A DNA stretch of 64,000 bases, from the NCBI GenBank assembly GCA_000507305.1, contig DF239859.1, forward strand, positions 70,621 through 134,620, given 5' to 3'. This document shows, piece after piece, positions 55,067-64,000 of this stretch. The notes under the pieces are model-generated. The model ran no database searches, was not told where the DNA came from, and was given only the letters and a program-made list of their open reading frames with translations. Origin of the DNA: Breviolum minutum Mf 1.05b.01 (taxonomy: Eukaryota; Sar; Dinophyceae; Suessiales; Symbiodiniaceae). A program made the translations under genes and the position numbers. Position 1 is the first letter of the stretch, and each line of letters starts with the position of its first letter.

Positions 55067-58056
55067 ATGACCAGCTCGAGGTGAAGGACGCCCTACGCCG
55101 AGCTGAGCGTATCAGAGCAGCTGCGGTGGATTCGTTCAACTGGGTGGATTCCAATGAGGTGATCAGGAAGGGACTTCATGCAAGATCACGTCCTCCGAAG
55201 CTCGAAATGATTCAGGAAGGATGCACGGTCTATGTCCATGATCCCCCTCCTTCAAGAAGAGGCCAAGCCCGCAGGTTACAAGATCATTCCAGTTGGGATG
55301 GACCGGCTTTGGTGGTTTGTGTGGAACGCCACCAAAATGTGCCGAATCGCATCTGGGTTCGACTTCGGACCAAGGTGAAGAGCTATCCTTTGGAGAAGGT
55401 GAGATTGGCCACCCCGGACGAGATGCTTGGGTCCCAGTTTGTGGTTCAAGTGTTGCACGATTTGTCTGAAGAGATCAAGAGCGGCAAGCTGGTGGTGGAA
55501 TCTGGAGAGCCAAGTGCAGCACCTGAACCGCGAACCCGGAAACGAGCAGCTGGTCTGGGGGCCCTGACAGAGGAAGAGTTGGTGGAGGAGATCTTGCAGG
55601 ATGATGGACCACAACCAGTGGCCCCAGAAAAAGCCCAGAGCCGACCACAACAAGTTCGCAGGTTGGAGATTCTCAATGACCTGCCGGAGGTGGTTCGTCG
55701 CAACATGAGTGAGGCTTCAGCGTCTGGTTCTCAATCGTCGAGCAGTGCAGCTTTAGCTCGAAGATTGGATTCTGATGAGAGGAGAGAGATGTTGGCAGAG
55801 GACGAAGATGATGTGGTTGGAGGAGCCAGTTCGGCTCAATCAGCCGCACCCCCAGGAGAGAATCATGAGATGTCTTCCAAGAAGAAGAGGCAGTTCTTTG
55901 AGGATTTCTCGAGGAGAATCAAGTCGAAGCCTTCAACTTTGACGGAGGCTCAGTTGAGGAGTGGCCTAGAGGAGGCCAACCATCAGGTGAGAGGCATTCG
56001 CCGATTGATCCACAAGAATCGGCATGGAGCTATTCAAGCACAAGCTAGGAGATCCAGGAATGAGAGAACTGAGGCTGGTAGCTTGGTGCTATGTGCTGAA
56101 GTTCAACAAGATGAAGAATGGTGGCGAGGTCTACATGCCGAACGAGAACTTCATGAAGTCTTGTGGAGTCAGCCACAGATGTGTCAGCAGGCTGAACAAC
56201 AAGTACTGAAGCAGGAGCAACAAATGAGAGAAGGGCATGCAGAAGATGCTGCGAAGGCAGGCATAATCACTGGGAAAGCCAGATTGGAGTATCAGTGGAA
56301 TGGACTGAATGAACAATGGAAGAAAGCCTTTCAGGAGCCTTTGCTGAAAGCTGTCCGCATCTACTTCGACCATGATGCGCTGACTGGGGTGCCTCAGGAC
56401 AAGGTGGTGGATCCCAAGCGAATCTTGACTTCAAGGTTCGTGTTGACGAACAAGGGTGGCGAGGCTTTAGAGAATGCTACCCTCAAGGCAAGATTGATTT
56501 TGGGTGGTCACAAGGACCCAGACATGGGGAAGTTTCCTACGTTGGCACCTACAGCGGCACTTTTGGCTCACAATCTCATCAACTGGATTGCTGTCCAAAA
56601 GTCTTGGGTGGTGAAGTATGAGGACGTGTCCAGTGCCTTTTTGCAAGGCAAACCTCTTCCCCCAGATCGGGAAGTCTACATTCGACTTCCTCGAGGATAT
56701 CCAGACTACATCCAGGACTATATAAAGGAGAAGCTTGGGGGAGGGTGTAGACAGGACATCTTGAAAATGGTGAAAGGAGGTTTTGGTCTACCAGAGTCAC
56801 CTCGGCTCTGGTATCTATGCTACAAGGACACGCTATGTCAGTGTGGAATGAGGGAGATGCATCTTCTACCAGGAGTTTTCGCAGCCCATCACTCCGATGG
56901 CAGGTTGCGAGCTTTGGCATGCATTCATGTGGATGACACCAGATACTGTGGTGATGAGACCAGCGAGGAGATTTGGCAGAAGGTCCACCAACACCTGAAC
57001 TTTGGAGACCTGAGGCGTTCTACAGATGGGTGGGTGAAGTTCTGCGGTCGCTGGGAAAGGCAAGATCCACAGACCTATGAGTTTGAGTACTCCATGAATG
57101 ACTATGCCACGAAGTTGCAGAAGATGGCTCTCCCGAAGAAGGTCTATGAGGCAAAGAATGTCGACCTTATCCAGAATGACCAGGCCCTTGTGGATGAGAA
57201 GATGCCGGAGAATGACATCACTGCGGCTCAGAAGCTGGAGATGTCGTCACTGCTGGGGCAACTTAATTGGATGGCTCGTCAAGGAAGATATGATCTGTCC
57301 TATGGTGTGTCTCATGTGCAGCAGCTGGCATCCCGCGATGGCAAGGCAGCCGTGGAGTGGCTCAACAAGGTGATCTACAGGGCCAAGCAACCGACCACTC
57401 AGGTCATTCGGAAGTTCAACTGCAGCTTGGAGGAGATCTTGGTGCTGTCGGCCAGTGACGCCGCCTTTGGAGCACAACCTGGTGGTGCAAGTCAAGGCGG
57501 CATGGTGATTGCTTTGGCTGAACCTTCGGTGCTGGAAGGCGAAGGTGCTGTCTGCATCGTTGAAGCCGCTAGCATGAAGATCCAGAGGGTTGTGCGATGT
57601 TCGATGAGTGCAGAAGTTTCTATGGCGGCAACTTCCTTTGAGCACGGCGACTTCGTGCGGGCTGCGCTGAGCGAGATGCTGCATTGCAACTTCCTGCTGA
57701 GTGAGTGGAAGCTATGGGCCAGCAAGTGGCGCCACTTTTTGATCATCGATGCCAAAACAGGTTTCGATGTTTTGAATAGTGAATCTCAAACAAGCGACCG
57801 AAAGATTCAGATTGATCTGGCTGTTTTGAAACAAGCCTTGATGGAGGGCCATGCCAATTTCGCCAAATGGGTGCCGGGCCATCATATGGTAGCCGATGGC
57901 ATGACAAAATGGTATGGCAACAATGCACTCCAGAAGGCATTAGAGAAAGGAATCTGGTCGTTGAGAGACACTGATGTGGCTCAGGGTCTTAGGCAGGAAG
58001 CTGCCAAAAGACGAAGAGCTTGCAAACATCCCAAGGACCAATTGGGGGATGTGTGA
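55027..58056 (+). CDS. Copia element integrase C-terminus, reverse transcriptase and RNase H
   Basis: 1009 residues, one long open frame. Residues 1-150: end of integrase (VYVHDPPPSRRGQARRL...WDGPALVV). A charged linker runs to about 440. RT: KARLILGGHKDPD, then TLAPTAALL, YEDVSSAFLQGKPL (motif A, about residue 531), VYIRLPRGYPDY, KGGFGLPESPRLWY (motif B) and ACIHVDDTRYCG (motif C at about 634; HVDD instead of YVDD). RNase H: LSASDAAFGAQPGG (about 809), SMSAEVSMAA, FLIIDAKTGFDVL and HMVADGMTKW. Both catalytic Asp of HVDD are present, so this enzyme looks intact, unlike the upstream frames. The frame ends at TGA four bases inside the 3' LTR. Confidence 0.92.
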   Translation: MDQLCSGHIKQAMNDQLEVKDALRRAERIRAAAVDSFNWVDSNEVIRKGLHARSRPPKLEMIQEGCTVYVHDPPPSRRGQARRLQDHSSWDGPALVVCVERHQNVPNRIWVRLRTKVKSYPLEKVRLATPDEMLGSQFVVQVLHDLSEEIKSGKLVVESGEPSAAPEPRTRKRAAGLGALTEEELVEEILQDDGPQPVAPEKAQSRPQQVRRLEILNDLPEVVRRNMSEASASGSQSSSSAALARRLDSDERREMLAEDEDDVVGGASSAQSAAPPGENHEMSSKKKRQFFEDFSRRIKSKPSTLTEAQLRSGLEEANHQVRGIRRLIHKNRHGAIQAQARRSRNERTEAGSLVLCAEVQQDEEWWRGLHAERELHEVLWSQPQMCQQAEQQVLKQEQQMREGHAEDAAKAGIITGKARLEYQWNGLNEQWKKAFQEPLLKAVRIYFDHDALTGVPQDKVVDPKRILTSRFVLTNKGGEALENATLKARLILGGHKDPDMGKFPTLAPTAALLAHNLINWIAVQKSWVVKYEDVSSAFLQGKPLPPDREVYIRLPRGYPDYIQDYIKEKLGGGCRQDILKMVKGGFGLPESPRLWYLCYKDTLCQCGMREMHLLPGVFAAHHSDGRLRALACIHVDDTRYCGDETSEEIWQKVHQHLNFGDLRRSTDGWVKFCGRWERQDPQTYEFEYSMNDYATKLQKMALPKKVYEAKNVDLIQNDQALVDEKMPENDITAAQKLEMSSLLGQLNWMARQGRYDLSYGVSHVQQLASRDGKAAVEWLNKVIYRAKQPTTQVIRKFNCSLEEILVLSASDAAFGAQPGGASQGGMVIALAEPSVLEGEGAVCIVEAASMKIQRVVRCSMSAEVSMAATSFEHGDFVRAALSEMLHCNFLLSEWKLWASKWRHFLIIDAKTGFDVLNSESQTSDRKIQIDLAVLKQALMEGHANFAKWVPGHHMVADGMTKWYGNNALQKALEKGIWSLRDTDVAQGLRQEAAKRRRACKHPKDQLGDV

Positions 58057-58190
58057 TTTCAAGGTGATTCGCATGGTCAACCTTGGATGTTATGAATGAT
58101 GCAGCCTTTTGGCTGCTGAGTGCTAAGGTGGCAAAATAGGAAACGACCGGCGTTGATTCCTTTTTTGTTGGCGCTGCTGCCTTTTAACTG
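58052..58190 (+). repeat. 3' LTR of the Copia element
   Basis: Matches 50102-50240 with one difference. Preceded by a short purine run (GGGGGAT) that may serve as polypurine tract. The RNase H stop codon lies at its left edge. Confidence 0.92.
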
Positions 58191-58555
58191 TTACCAAAAA
58201 AACACGCCATGCTAGCATGCAAAGAATTCCAAAACAAGGAGCAACCACAAAAAACATAACGTACGAGGAAACGTGTAGGTCTAGGAGAACAAAGTGATTC
58301 CAAGAATTGAACCCCCAAAGGCAAAATACATTTGTTTCCAGTCGAATGATCACTATCCCTCATGACATGGCGCGGTAAGGTTACAACTTTTGTCCCTATG
58401 CGCAACCTACTGCAAGCAATGGGCATATACGGATCGTGACGAGCAGTGCAGAGGCGTGGGCATGGGCTTGAGCGGGATAGGGTTGAATTTAATGGAATTT
58501 GTAGGAATTTTTGCCTATTGCCTGTTTTGCCTTTTTGGACTTTTTTGTTTCGCAG
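58191..58555. other. Right flank of the Copia element, no gene called
   Basis: No supported exon. Two overlapping frames between 58390 and 58555 have no motif. Confidence 0.35.
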
Positions 58556-58757
58556 GTTGTCGCAGTTCCACCTTGGACTGGATAGACGAACTTCAGCCGC
58601 ACAGCGCTTGCGACAGGCCCCGGAAGAGATCTTGGAGGATCTCGACACTGAGGCAATGCGTTTGCCAAAGGGCCCTTTGAATCTCAACAGCATGGAGCTT
58701 GGTCGGATTGGCGGACCTGTTGACTGCTGTGAAGACTCTTTTTTGAGGTTTGAACCG
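58556..58757 (+). CDS. Candidate exon upstream of the DUF1415-like gene
   Basis: After CGCAG the frame reads RLSQFHLGLDRRTSAAQRLR, APEEILEDLDTEAMRLPKG, then LNSMELGRIGG to a stop at 58757. The acidic helix looks coding, but no domain is recognised. It may be a 5' exon of the next gene or a separate gene. Confidence 0.3.
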
Positions 58758-58864
58758 TAAAGGGTTTGACATAGAAAACGACACGGAAAAAATACTAGAA
58801 ATATACAGAAATTACTTAATCATATAATCAATAGTACACTTGCTGAATTGAATAGTGATTACAG

Positions 58865-59747
58865 CGCTGGCCGAGTCAGGAAAGATCTGGAAGAAGGAGC
58901 ACCTGCGACCACATTGTTGGTATGTCCTCATGTCAAGGCATGGGACTCCTTCGAGGCGTTTCAAGAATTTTATCAGGCAAAGCTGATGAATGGATACCTC
59001 TATGCCGAGAAGGACAGGTGTTCTACAGTATCAACAATATAAGATGACACTAATGATACTAGAGTCTAGAGTGATATTAGATGCAAGTCCCCCGGGATAT
59101 TCTGGCAAGTTCTGAAAGTACCGCTACGTTCAGTACAGTTTGGATTGTGAGGTTTCTGGTTTGCTTGTTGGAGTGTCACAGCTTGGTGAAAAGTGATGAT
59201 GGGATCGAGTGCATCTCAACCCTGAAAGGACATCTACATGGTATCATTCCATCCGCAGTATGGCAAAGGACTGGGGCTCAACGGATTCAAGGATAGGAGA
59301 ATGGAAGAGACGAAGTCACTGCGATGCGAAGATGCATCCAGTTGCAAGTTCCAAGTCAATAAAATGCAATGATGTTCAAACTGAAGTTCGAAAATCAAAC
59401 TGTTGCAACGCTTGGAACGCTTCCGATCACGACCACGGTAATCAAGACCAAAGCTCAAATTAATTAGTGAGGGCAGCGACATGTAACATCTAAATATGGT
59501 TTTGGAACTTAGCACTTAGCATCGAATCATATTTTGCGTAATTTCACCTACTCCCTTCATAGCGGACATGATCTTCAGACGTTTGGCACCTTCAAAAGGG
59601 GAAAACACGTAGTGTTTGCCAGCAATACTGCCTACGTAGTGGTATGTCCATCTTGCCTCCGCAGGTCGAAGCATCCAAACAGGAGATGCTATTGAGGTTG
59701 GTGACCAGCAAGCCATTGTACGAGACAGCGCAGCAGGCCCGGGACAG
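58865..59747 (+). CDS. DUF1415-like protein, three exons
   Basis: Exon 1 (58865-59012) reads RVRKDLEEGAPATTLLVCPH and VKAWDSFEAFQEFYQAKL. Exon 2 starts at 59229 with DIYMVSFHPQYGKGLGL, and its 3' end is uncertain (about 59290-59330). Exon 3 (59665-59747) reads SIQTGDAIEVGDQQAIVRDS then AAGPGQ with a GTGCC donor; its membership in the same gene is less sure. The pair TTLLV-P.....DFxxF and the SFHPxY motif with this spacing match the DUF1415 family of cyanobacteria, proteobacteria and algae, whose function is not known to me. Exons 1 and 2 join in phase 0 if 59013-59228 is a GA-AG intron; AGGAC occurs at both ends. Upstream conserved residues of the family were not located. Confidence 0.55.
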
Positions 59748-60032
59748 GTGCCTTTCAAGATATAAATCTTTATGTTTTTGCACGTATATAGTGTATAACT
59801 CCTGTGTAACGCAAGGTAGAATTTAAAAGAGCCATGCGGATTGAATGAAATTATTCATGTAAGGTCGAACGAGGAATTTTTAACAAAGGCGACATCCGTG
59901 AGAAAAATCCTGTTTGTTGGGTTTTGCCATTCATGTTTGCCCATTGCACAGCCTTTTTTTCCTGTTCTCACGAGGTTTTAAGGGTTTGACACTTGTGAAG
60001 ACATAGGGCAAAGCCATGGATAGCGTTCACAG

Positions 60033-60150
60033 GCTTCAGCGAGTCAGGGAATCCTGTGGCCATGGTTCAGCTGTCTGACGGGCAGGAGACATTCCGAACA
60101 GACCCAAGGTTTGAATACTTGATGAAGGCGATCCTTCATGCTTTTCACTT
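60033..60150 (+). CDS. Candidate exon of an unrecognised gene
   Basis: After the acceptor TTCACAG the frame reads GFSESGNPVAMVQLSDGQET then RFEYLMKAILHAFHF. Strongly protein-like; family not recognised. It could be a further exon of the DUF1415-like gene or the next gene. Confidence 0.35.
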
Positions 60151-61896
60151 TTGTCTATTTTGTCCACGAGCTCCAGAGGTTTAGCTTTTTACCAATGGTT
60201 GTCTAGTTGGATCTATAGAGATGATGGGGCTTGGAGCAGTTTTGGCGCGTTGAGATTCAACAATTTGTTGCAGCATTTCAGCCCATATTTCCTCCCTACG
60301 TCTCACAACCATTATATACACATTGAATGTGTGTTGAAGTGTGCCGCAAATTTTATTGGACATGGGCCTAGGAGACGTACATCGAACTGCCAGCGCCAGT
60401 GGATGATACAGAGCGCTTAGTCTCCAGAGCACCGCGGGCGGCTGTGCACTTGCCTCTCGACACCTGAGTCCAAGAGACCTGTCATTTTCCTTAATTTCCG
60501 GCAAGTCTTTAATTGTCCTATTTGTGGTCAAAGTAAATCACTGCAAATGGCCAATTCTAGCTTAGAAAAAGCACAGAAAGACATGACCTGAACATGCAAA
60601 CAAATGTAAGACGTTGGAATTTGGTACAGTCAGACGGTCAGATGTTTGAGTCAGTCCCATCCTGGGGGCTCTTGGTTGATAGGCTACCCCATCGTCATGG
60701 CCAAGGCTCCGAAATTGCGACTTGGAAGAGGCCAACGATGCCAATATCCACAGGCGTGGCAGAGGAAAGTAATTCTTGAAGAGTTTAAGATGATTAAGAT
60801 TAAGATAGTAGATTAAGTCAAGATGGTTTTTCATCAACCAGTTGCAGAGTTCCTGATGAATTGCGGAGCTTTCTTAGTAAAAGTTGTCAGAAGTTGCTTT
60901 GTTTGGTTTATCATATTGGAGACTCGTTACAACTCAACACGAACACAGGCGCAATGGTGTGACCATCGGGGAAGTTGGTGAGGAAGTGATCCTGGATGCG
61001 ATACGCCGCTGTGGATAGAAAAGTGCCTGCACTGCGTGTAAGATTTTGTGTTTCCAGTGCCTGAAGTCTAGCCCCCACCGCAGCAGTAAAAGAATATCCA
61101 ACAATCCAACATGCAATTTCCACAATCTATGATTCAATAAGTCAGCTGTGTGACTCCATGCTTTGATGACAAAAAGATGCTCCAGGAGCTCCGGAATCTC
61201 ATGGTATCTCATGGTGCAGCTGTAGAGGTGCGATATGGGTGAGATGATGTGAGATCCCATCAGCTGGATGTGTTGTGCTGTGAGTTCCAACGGAGTATAC
61301 CAATATAAGGGCCGTTAGGGCAATGGATACAATGGAGCTAGGACCGACCAATCAGCAGATAACTGCGCGGTCAAAACATAGGAAGATGATAATGATGACG
61401 TAGATGCTCATATATTTTTATGTCAATATATCATATGTGATTATACTCTGATGATTTTGACATATGCTGCTGCCATATATGCGTTGCGGGAGCATCTATC
61501 CCTGTATCTATGAGATATGCATACGTGTAGGTATGTGGTGGTTATCATTCAATACTATACCTAGAGGCACAGCATCGTTAGTGATTTCATGTGCTGCGCA
61601 CAAGTTCTGGGCATGACAATCGGCACTGCTGTCGCAATGTGGCCCTGGTGCTTTAGGCTCCAAAGTAGAGATCGGTAGGGTGGCAACCGTGTTAGACACA
61701 GCATGAAGCAGCCAAACAAAGTCCAACAAATGTGCCAGGACGTTTGAAGATTATAGACTCCTTTGAGTCAAGCTTGTGATGTCTCGACTCAGTTTAGCTG
61801 AAGCTGAATTGATTGAATGAGTATTTACTTTGACCAATCTTGACAGAGTTTGAGCGTTTGAAACTTTACTTCCATGTTATTTTGGTGTCACCTGCC
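60151..61896. other. Stretch without a recognised gene
   Basis: A frame at 60620-60778 may be coding but all three frames look alike there. AT-rich near 61400-61450. Confidence 0.4.
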
Positions 61897-62079
61897 ATGC
61901 TGAAGTGGCTCCGTGGTGCTCGTGTGGCGGCCCGCCTCCGATGGCTTCACCCAGCGCGTGTGGCCGCCCGTGGCTTCGCGGAGCCGACGGTCTATCGTCA
62001 GCGACTGCTGGATGGGAACGAAGAAATTTTGACCAAGGAACGAAGAGATTTTGGGCGGGAAATTTGGATGATGAATTGA
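61897..62079 (+). CDS. Exon with an apparent mitochondrial presequence
   Basis: ATG at 61897 begins MLKWLRGARVAARLRWLHPA followed by RVAARGFAEP: an Arg-rich, acid-free amphipathic start and then the first acidic residue, typical of a mitochondrial targeting peptide. The rest (YRQRLLDGNEEILTKERRDF) is charged. It lies about 215 bp before the RAP exon on the same strand, and RAP proteins commonly act in organelles, so it may be the N terminus of that protein, with a GA-type donor inside 62030-62060. The join is not proved. Confidence 0.5.
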   Translation: MLKWLRGARVAARLRWLHPARVAARGFAEPTVYRQRLLDGNEEILTKERRDFGREIWMMN

Positions 62080-62292
62080 GGATAATTGAGGATTTATTTT
62101 AAGTGTTAAACCGTCTATGATTCAAGCCACAAACAAAAATGGCAGTGGACTTGAAGTTCTTGACAGTGATCCCGAAAGTCACTTAGGCAAATCTTCGAAA
62201 AAGGTTGTTTGCTTCGCCTTGTTTTCGCTACAATTTGTTTCTCAATCAAGGAAGTAACATGAAGTCGTTAAATTTCTGTTCATCCTTTCCAG

Positions 62293-62994
62293 CAATTTTT
62301 GGTGATTTTGAAGGAGGAAAAAGAGGAGAAAGACACCATCATCAAGGAGCTCACGCGCAAACTTAGCGGCCCTTTGGCCGACGAGGATGGCAATGTACCC
62401 ACTGGAGAGGATCGACCCATTGCTATCGAAGTGGATGGACCATCCCATTTCTATGCCAATTCGAAACAGTACACTGCATACACCAAGCTGAAACATCGGC
62501 TACTCACCAGAATGGGCTACAAAGTTCTGCATGTCCCATATTTTGAGTGGAGACAGCTGAGGTCTGCCAAAGATAGGGAAGATTACATGCGTTCAAAATT
62601 GAAAGAAGATCCCAGTGAGTGGTTGGATCCTGAGGATGAGAAGTATTACAACCAAGGCCCAGATGAAGGTGAAGAAGAGTTCTCCGTGAAACCCGAGCTC
62701 ACCACAGAGTGGCCATCGACACCTGAACCTCCACCGCGGACGAGCGCGCCGAGCACGACGAGCACTCTGCCAAAGCCTTCCGCACCACCAACACCTCCCA
62801 CGCCACCAACGCCACCAACCCCGCGTGCACCAGCACCACCAACTGCGCGTGCACCAATGCCACCGCCAGACAAAGACAAATCTCCAACACAAAGCCCACC
62901 CAGTCCGCCCACCCCGCCCAGCCCTCGCAGTAGCCCAGGTCCGCCACCTCCACCAGAGTTTCCCAATTTCCCTTCAGCACCGAAGGGCAAATGA
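62293..62994 (+). CDS. RAP-domain protein, C-terminal exon with proline-rich tail
   Basis: Starts after a TTTCCAG acceptor. A charged helix ([17 protein letters not shown]) precedes the RAP domain at about 62413-62610: [17 protein letters not shown], then [20 protein letters not shown] and [19 protein letters not shown]. All RAP landmarks (EVDGPxHF, KxRxLxxxGYxVxxxPYxEW) are present. RAP domains occur in organellar RNA-processing proteins of apicomplexans, algae and plants. The last 75 residues are a Pro/Thr/Ser repeat ([23 protein letters not shown]) ending at TGA 62992, an unusual extension for the family. No FASTK or OPR repeats are in view, so upstream exons may be missing. Confidence 0.85.
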   Translation, partial: QFLVILKEEKEEKDTIIKELTRKLSGPLADEDGNVPTGEDRPIAIEVDGPSHFYANSKQYTAYTKLKHRLLTRMGYKVLHVPYFEWRQLRSAKDREDYMRSKLKEDPSEWLDPEDEKYYNQGPDEGEEEFSVKPELTTEWPSTPEPPPRTSAPSTTSTLPKPSAPPTPPTPPTPPTPRAPAPPTARAPMPPPDKDKSPTQSPPSPPTPPSPRSSPGPPPPPEFPNFPSAPKGK

Positions 62995-64000
62995 CGCAAA
63001 TGAGGTCGACAAGTGATGACACGAGTAAGGCAACTGTGCGTATGAGATGAGAAAAAGTAATGCAGACTCTTGGCTTTATACGCTTTATTTGAAGATATTG
63101 GACCGAGTTGTCCTTCCAATGGAGCTTGTAATGAGTGAGCGTCATGCTCCTCCACCCTTGTCAGTATGCATATCCTTCTGAACAGCTCGTTGATGATATG
63201 CTTTATTTTAAACGTAGGGATTTATGCAGAATGGGCAGAATGAGAGGTGGCAAAGCTGAATTGGCAACACTAAGCTTTGCATCCTCTTGAAAGTCCTCTT
63301 CAGAATTTCATTCGGTTGAATTCTGGTTTCCTTTTCGCACTGTTACATTTTCGTTCGGCCAGTGTGACAGGTTTGGCAACTGACATTCTGACCAGGCGCA
63401 GGAGACATCCATTGCATGGAAGTATGTTTCAGAAAGCTGGAAGTGCCTTGGAAGTTTGTTATTGTCGTGGTAGGATTTGTGATGATTTGGGTTGTGAGGA
63501 GATATATCGAAGGTTGCGAGGCAATGTGTATCGATGGTGTTTGGACATATGTTTGCCTTCTTCCACTGCACTGCACATCTTGGGGGCCGCAGCTGTTTCA
63601 GAATGCAGACGTTTGTAGTATAAAGGGCAGCCGGTCAGATGGCAACCTATAGCCATTTGGGAAACGGCTATGCCAACCAGGCGGCAGGGAGGAAACGGAT
63701 CAAGATGTCTCCATTATAAGGCGATTCCGTGTAACTCCTTTTGTTAAAGTGTATATATATATAGTAAAGTATTTACTGTAAATTATATAGAATACGTATG
63801 TATATGCATGTGCAGACCCATGCTCAAACAAAGACATCGTTGGATCAGGTCCGAACCGCCAACAATGCTATACCTTTACAATCCTTTACGTCCTGGTGAA
63901 CAACTTAAAATCTACTTCGAAATGTTGAAAGAAACGAAACAAAACACCTAAAACAACACATTAAAACACCTTCACACCTTGCCGTGGCCCATCCGAAAAG
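62995..64000. other. Downstream flank of the RAP gene, no recognised gene
   Basis: An open frame at 63277-63618 overlaps antisense frames and shows no motif. 63750-63800 is AT-rich with TATA repeats. Confidence 0.4.

Larger units (their letters stand above)
50097..58194 (+). mobile_element. Ty1/Copia LTR retrotransposon carrying a methyltransferase-like domain
   Basis: An 8.1 kb element flanked by a duplicated (T)GTTAC (50097-50101 and 58190-58194), with short LTRs at both ends. The internal order is gag, CCHC knuckle, aspartic protease, C5-methyltransferase-like domain, integrase, RT, RNase H. Integrase before RT places it in the Copia order. Gag to RNase H is broken by one in-frame TAG (51427-51429) and by about five frame changes (near 52700, 52960, 53110, 53620, 54400 and 55040). 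The LTRs differ at only one position, so insertion was recent even though the coding region looks defective. Confidence 0.92.

Noticed and set aside
1-64000. CRISPR array, bacterial operons, tRNA or rRNA genes
   Set aside because: No regular spaced repeats of CRISPR type, no ribosome-binding organisation, and no cloverleaf or rRNA core sequence recognised.
1-64000. Spliced-leader relic sequences
   Set aside because: The 22-base dinoflagellate spliced leader was looked for near gene starts; only weak partial matches (for example near 12446 and 63650) were seen.

Overview
The window looks like nuclear DNA of a photosynthetic dinoflagellate, most likely a coral-symbiont type (Symbiodiniaceae). 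The evidence is a chlorophyll a-c light-harvesting gene, short exons in long AT-moderate introns, introns with GT, GC or GA donors but AG|G acceptors, short direct repeats at splice sites, degenerate TTTAGGG tracts, and nearly all genes on one strand (+). Because the genes are intron-rich, most exons are shorter than the open frames around them; exon calls here rest on protein motifs, on agreement between two paralogous genes, and on phase-consistent splice sites.

Layout. 0.2-0.9 kb: two exons of a chlorophyll a-c binding protein. 2.7-10.1 kb: pore, S6 and C-terminal double EF-hand exons of a voltage-gated cation channel (gene A); its 4.6 kb intron holds a telomere-like dispersed repeat and a minus-strand helicase relic. 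12.2-14.1 kb: coding-like exons of an unrecognised gene. 15.48-21.79 kb: a complete tyrosine-recombinase retrotransposon of Ngaro/PAT type with split direct repeats (A1...B1-A2-B2), reverse transcriptase, RNase H, tyrosine recombinase and a C5-methyltransferase-like domain. 21.8-29 kb: mostly non-coding with AT-rich simple repeats.

29.1-39.8 kb: a second copy of the EF-hand channel (gene B), with S4, S5, pore, S6 and EF-hand exons. Its third-to-last coding block is split by a 457 bp reverse-transcriptase fragment with a 13 bp target-site duplication, so gene B is probably a pseudogene. Exons of a cysteine-rich furin-like-repeat protein sit inside one of its introns. 40.4-49 kb: zinc-knuckle and other coding-like exons, a long ATC microsatellite and an inverted second copy of the telomere-like repeat.

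50.10-58.19 kb: a Copia-type LTR retrotransposon with 137-139 bp LTRs (one mismatch), gag, protease, a second C5-methyltransferase-like domain, integrase, and RT/RNase H, all in one order but broken by a stop and several frameshifts. 58.5-60.2 kb: exons of a DUF1415-like protein. 61.9-63.0 kb: an apparent mitochondrial presequence exon and a RAP-domain protein with a proline-rich tail.

The most notable points are: (1) eleven homologous intron positions compared between channel genes A and B, where the donor class (GT, GC, GA) differs at most positions and one intron is present in only one copy; (2) two unrelated retrotransposon classes in one window both carrying a methyltransferase-like domain; (3) the reconstructable CAT crossover of the Ngaro-like element.
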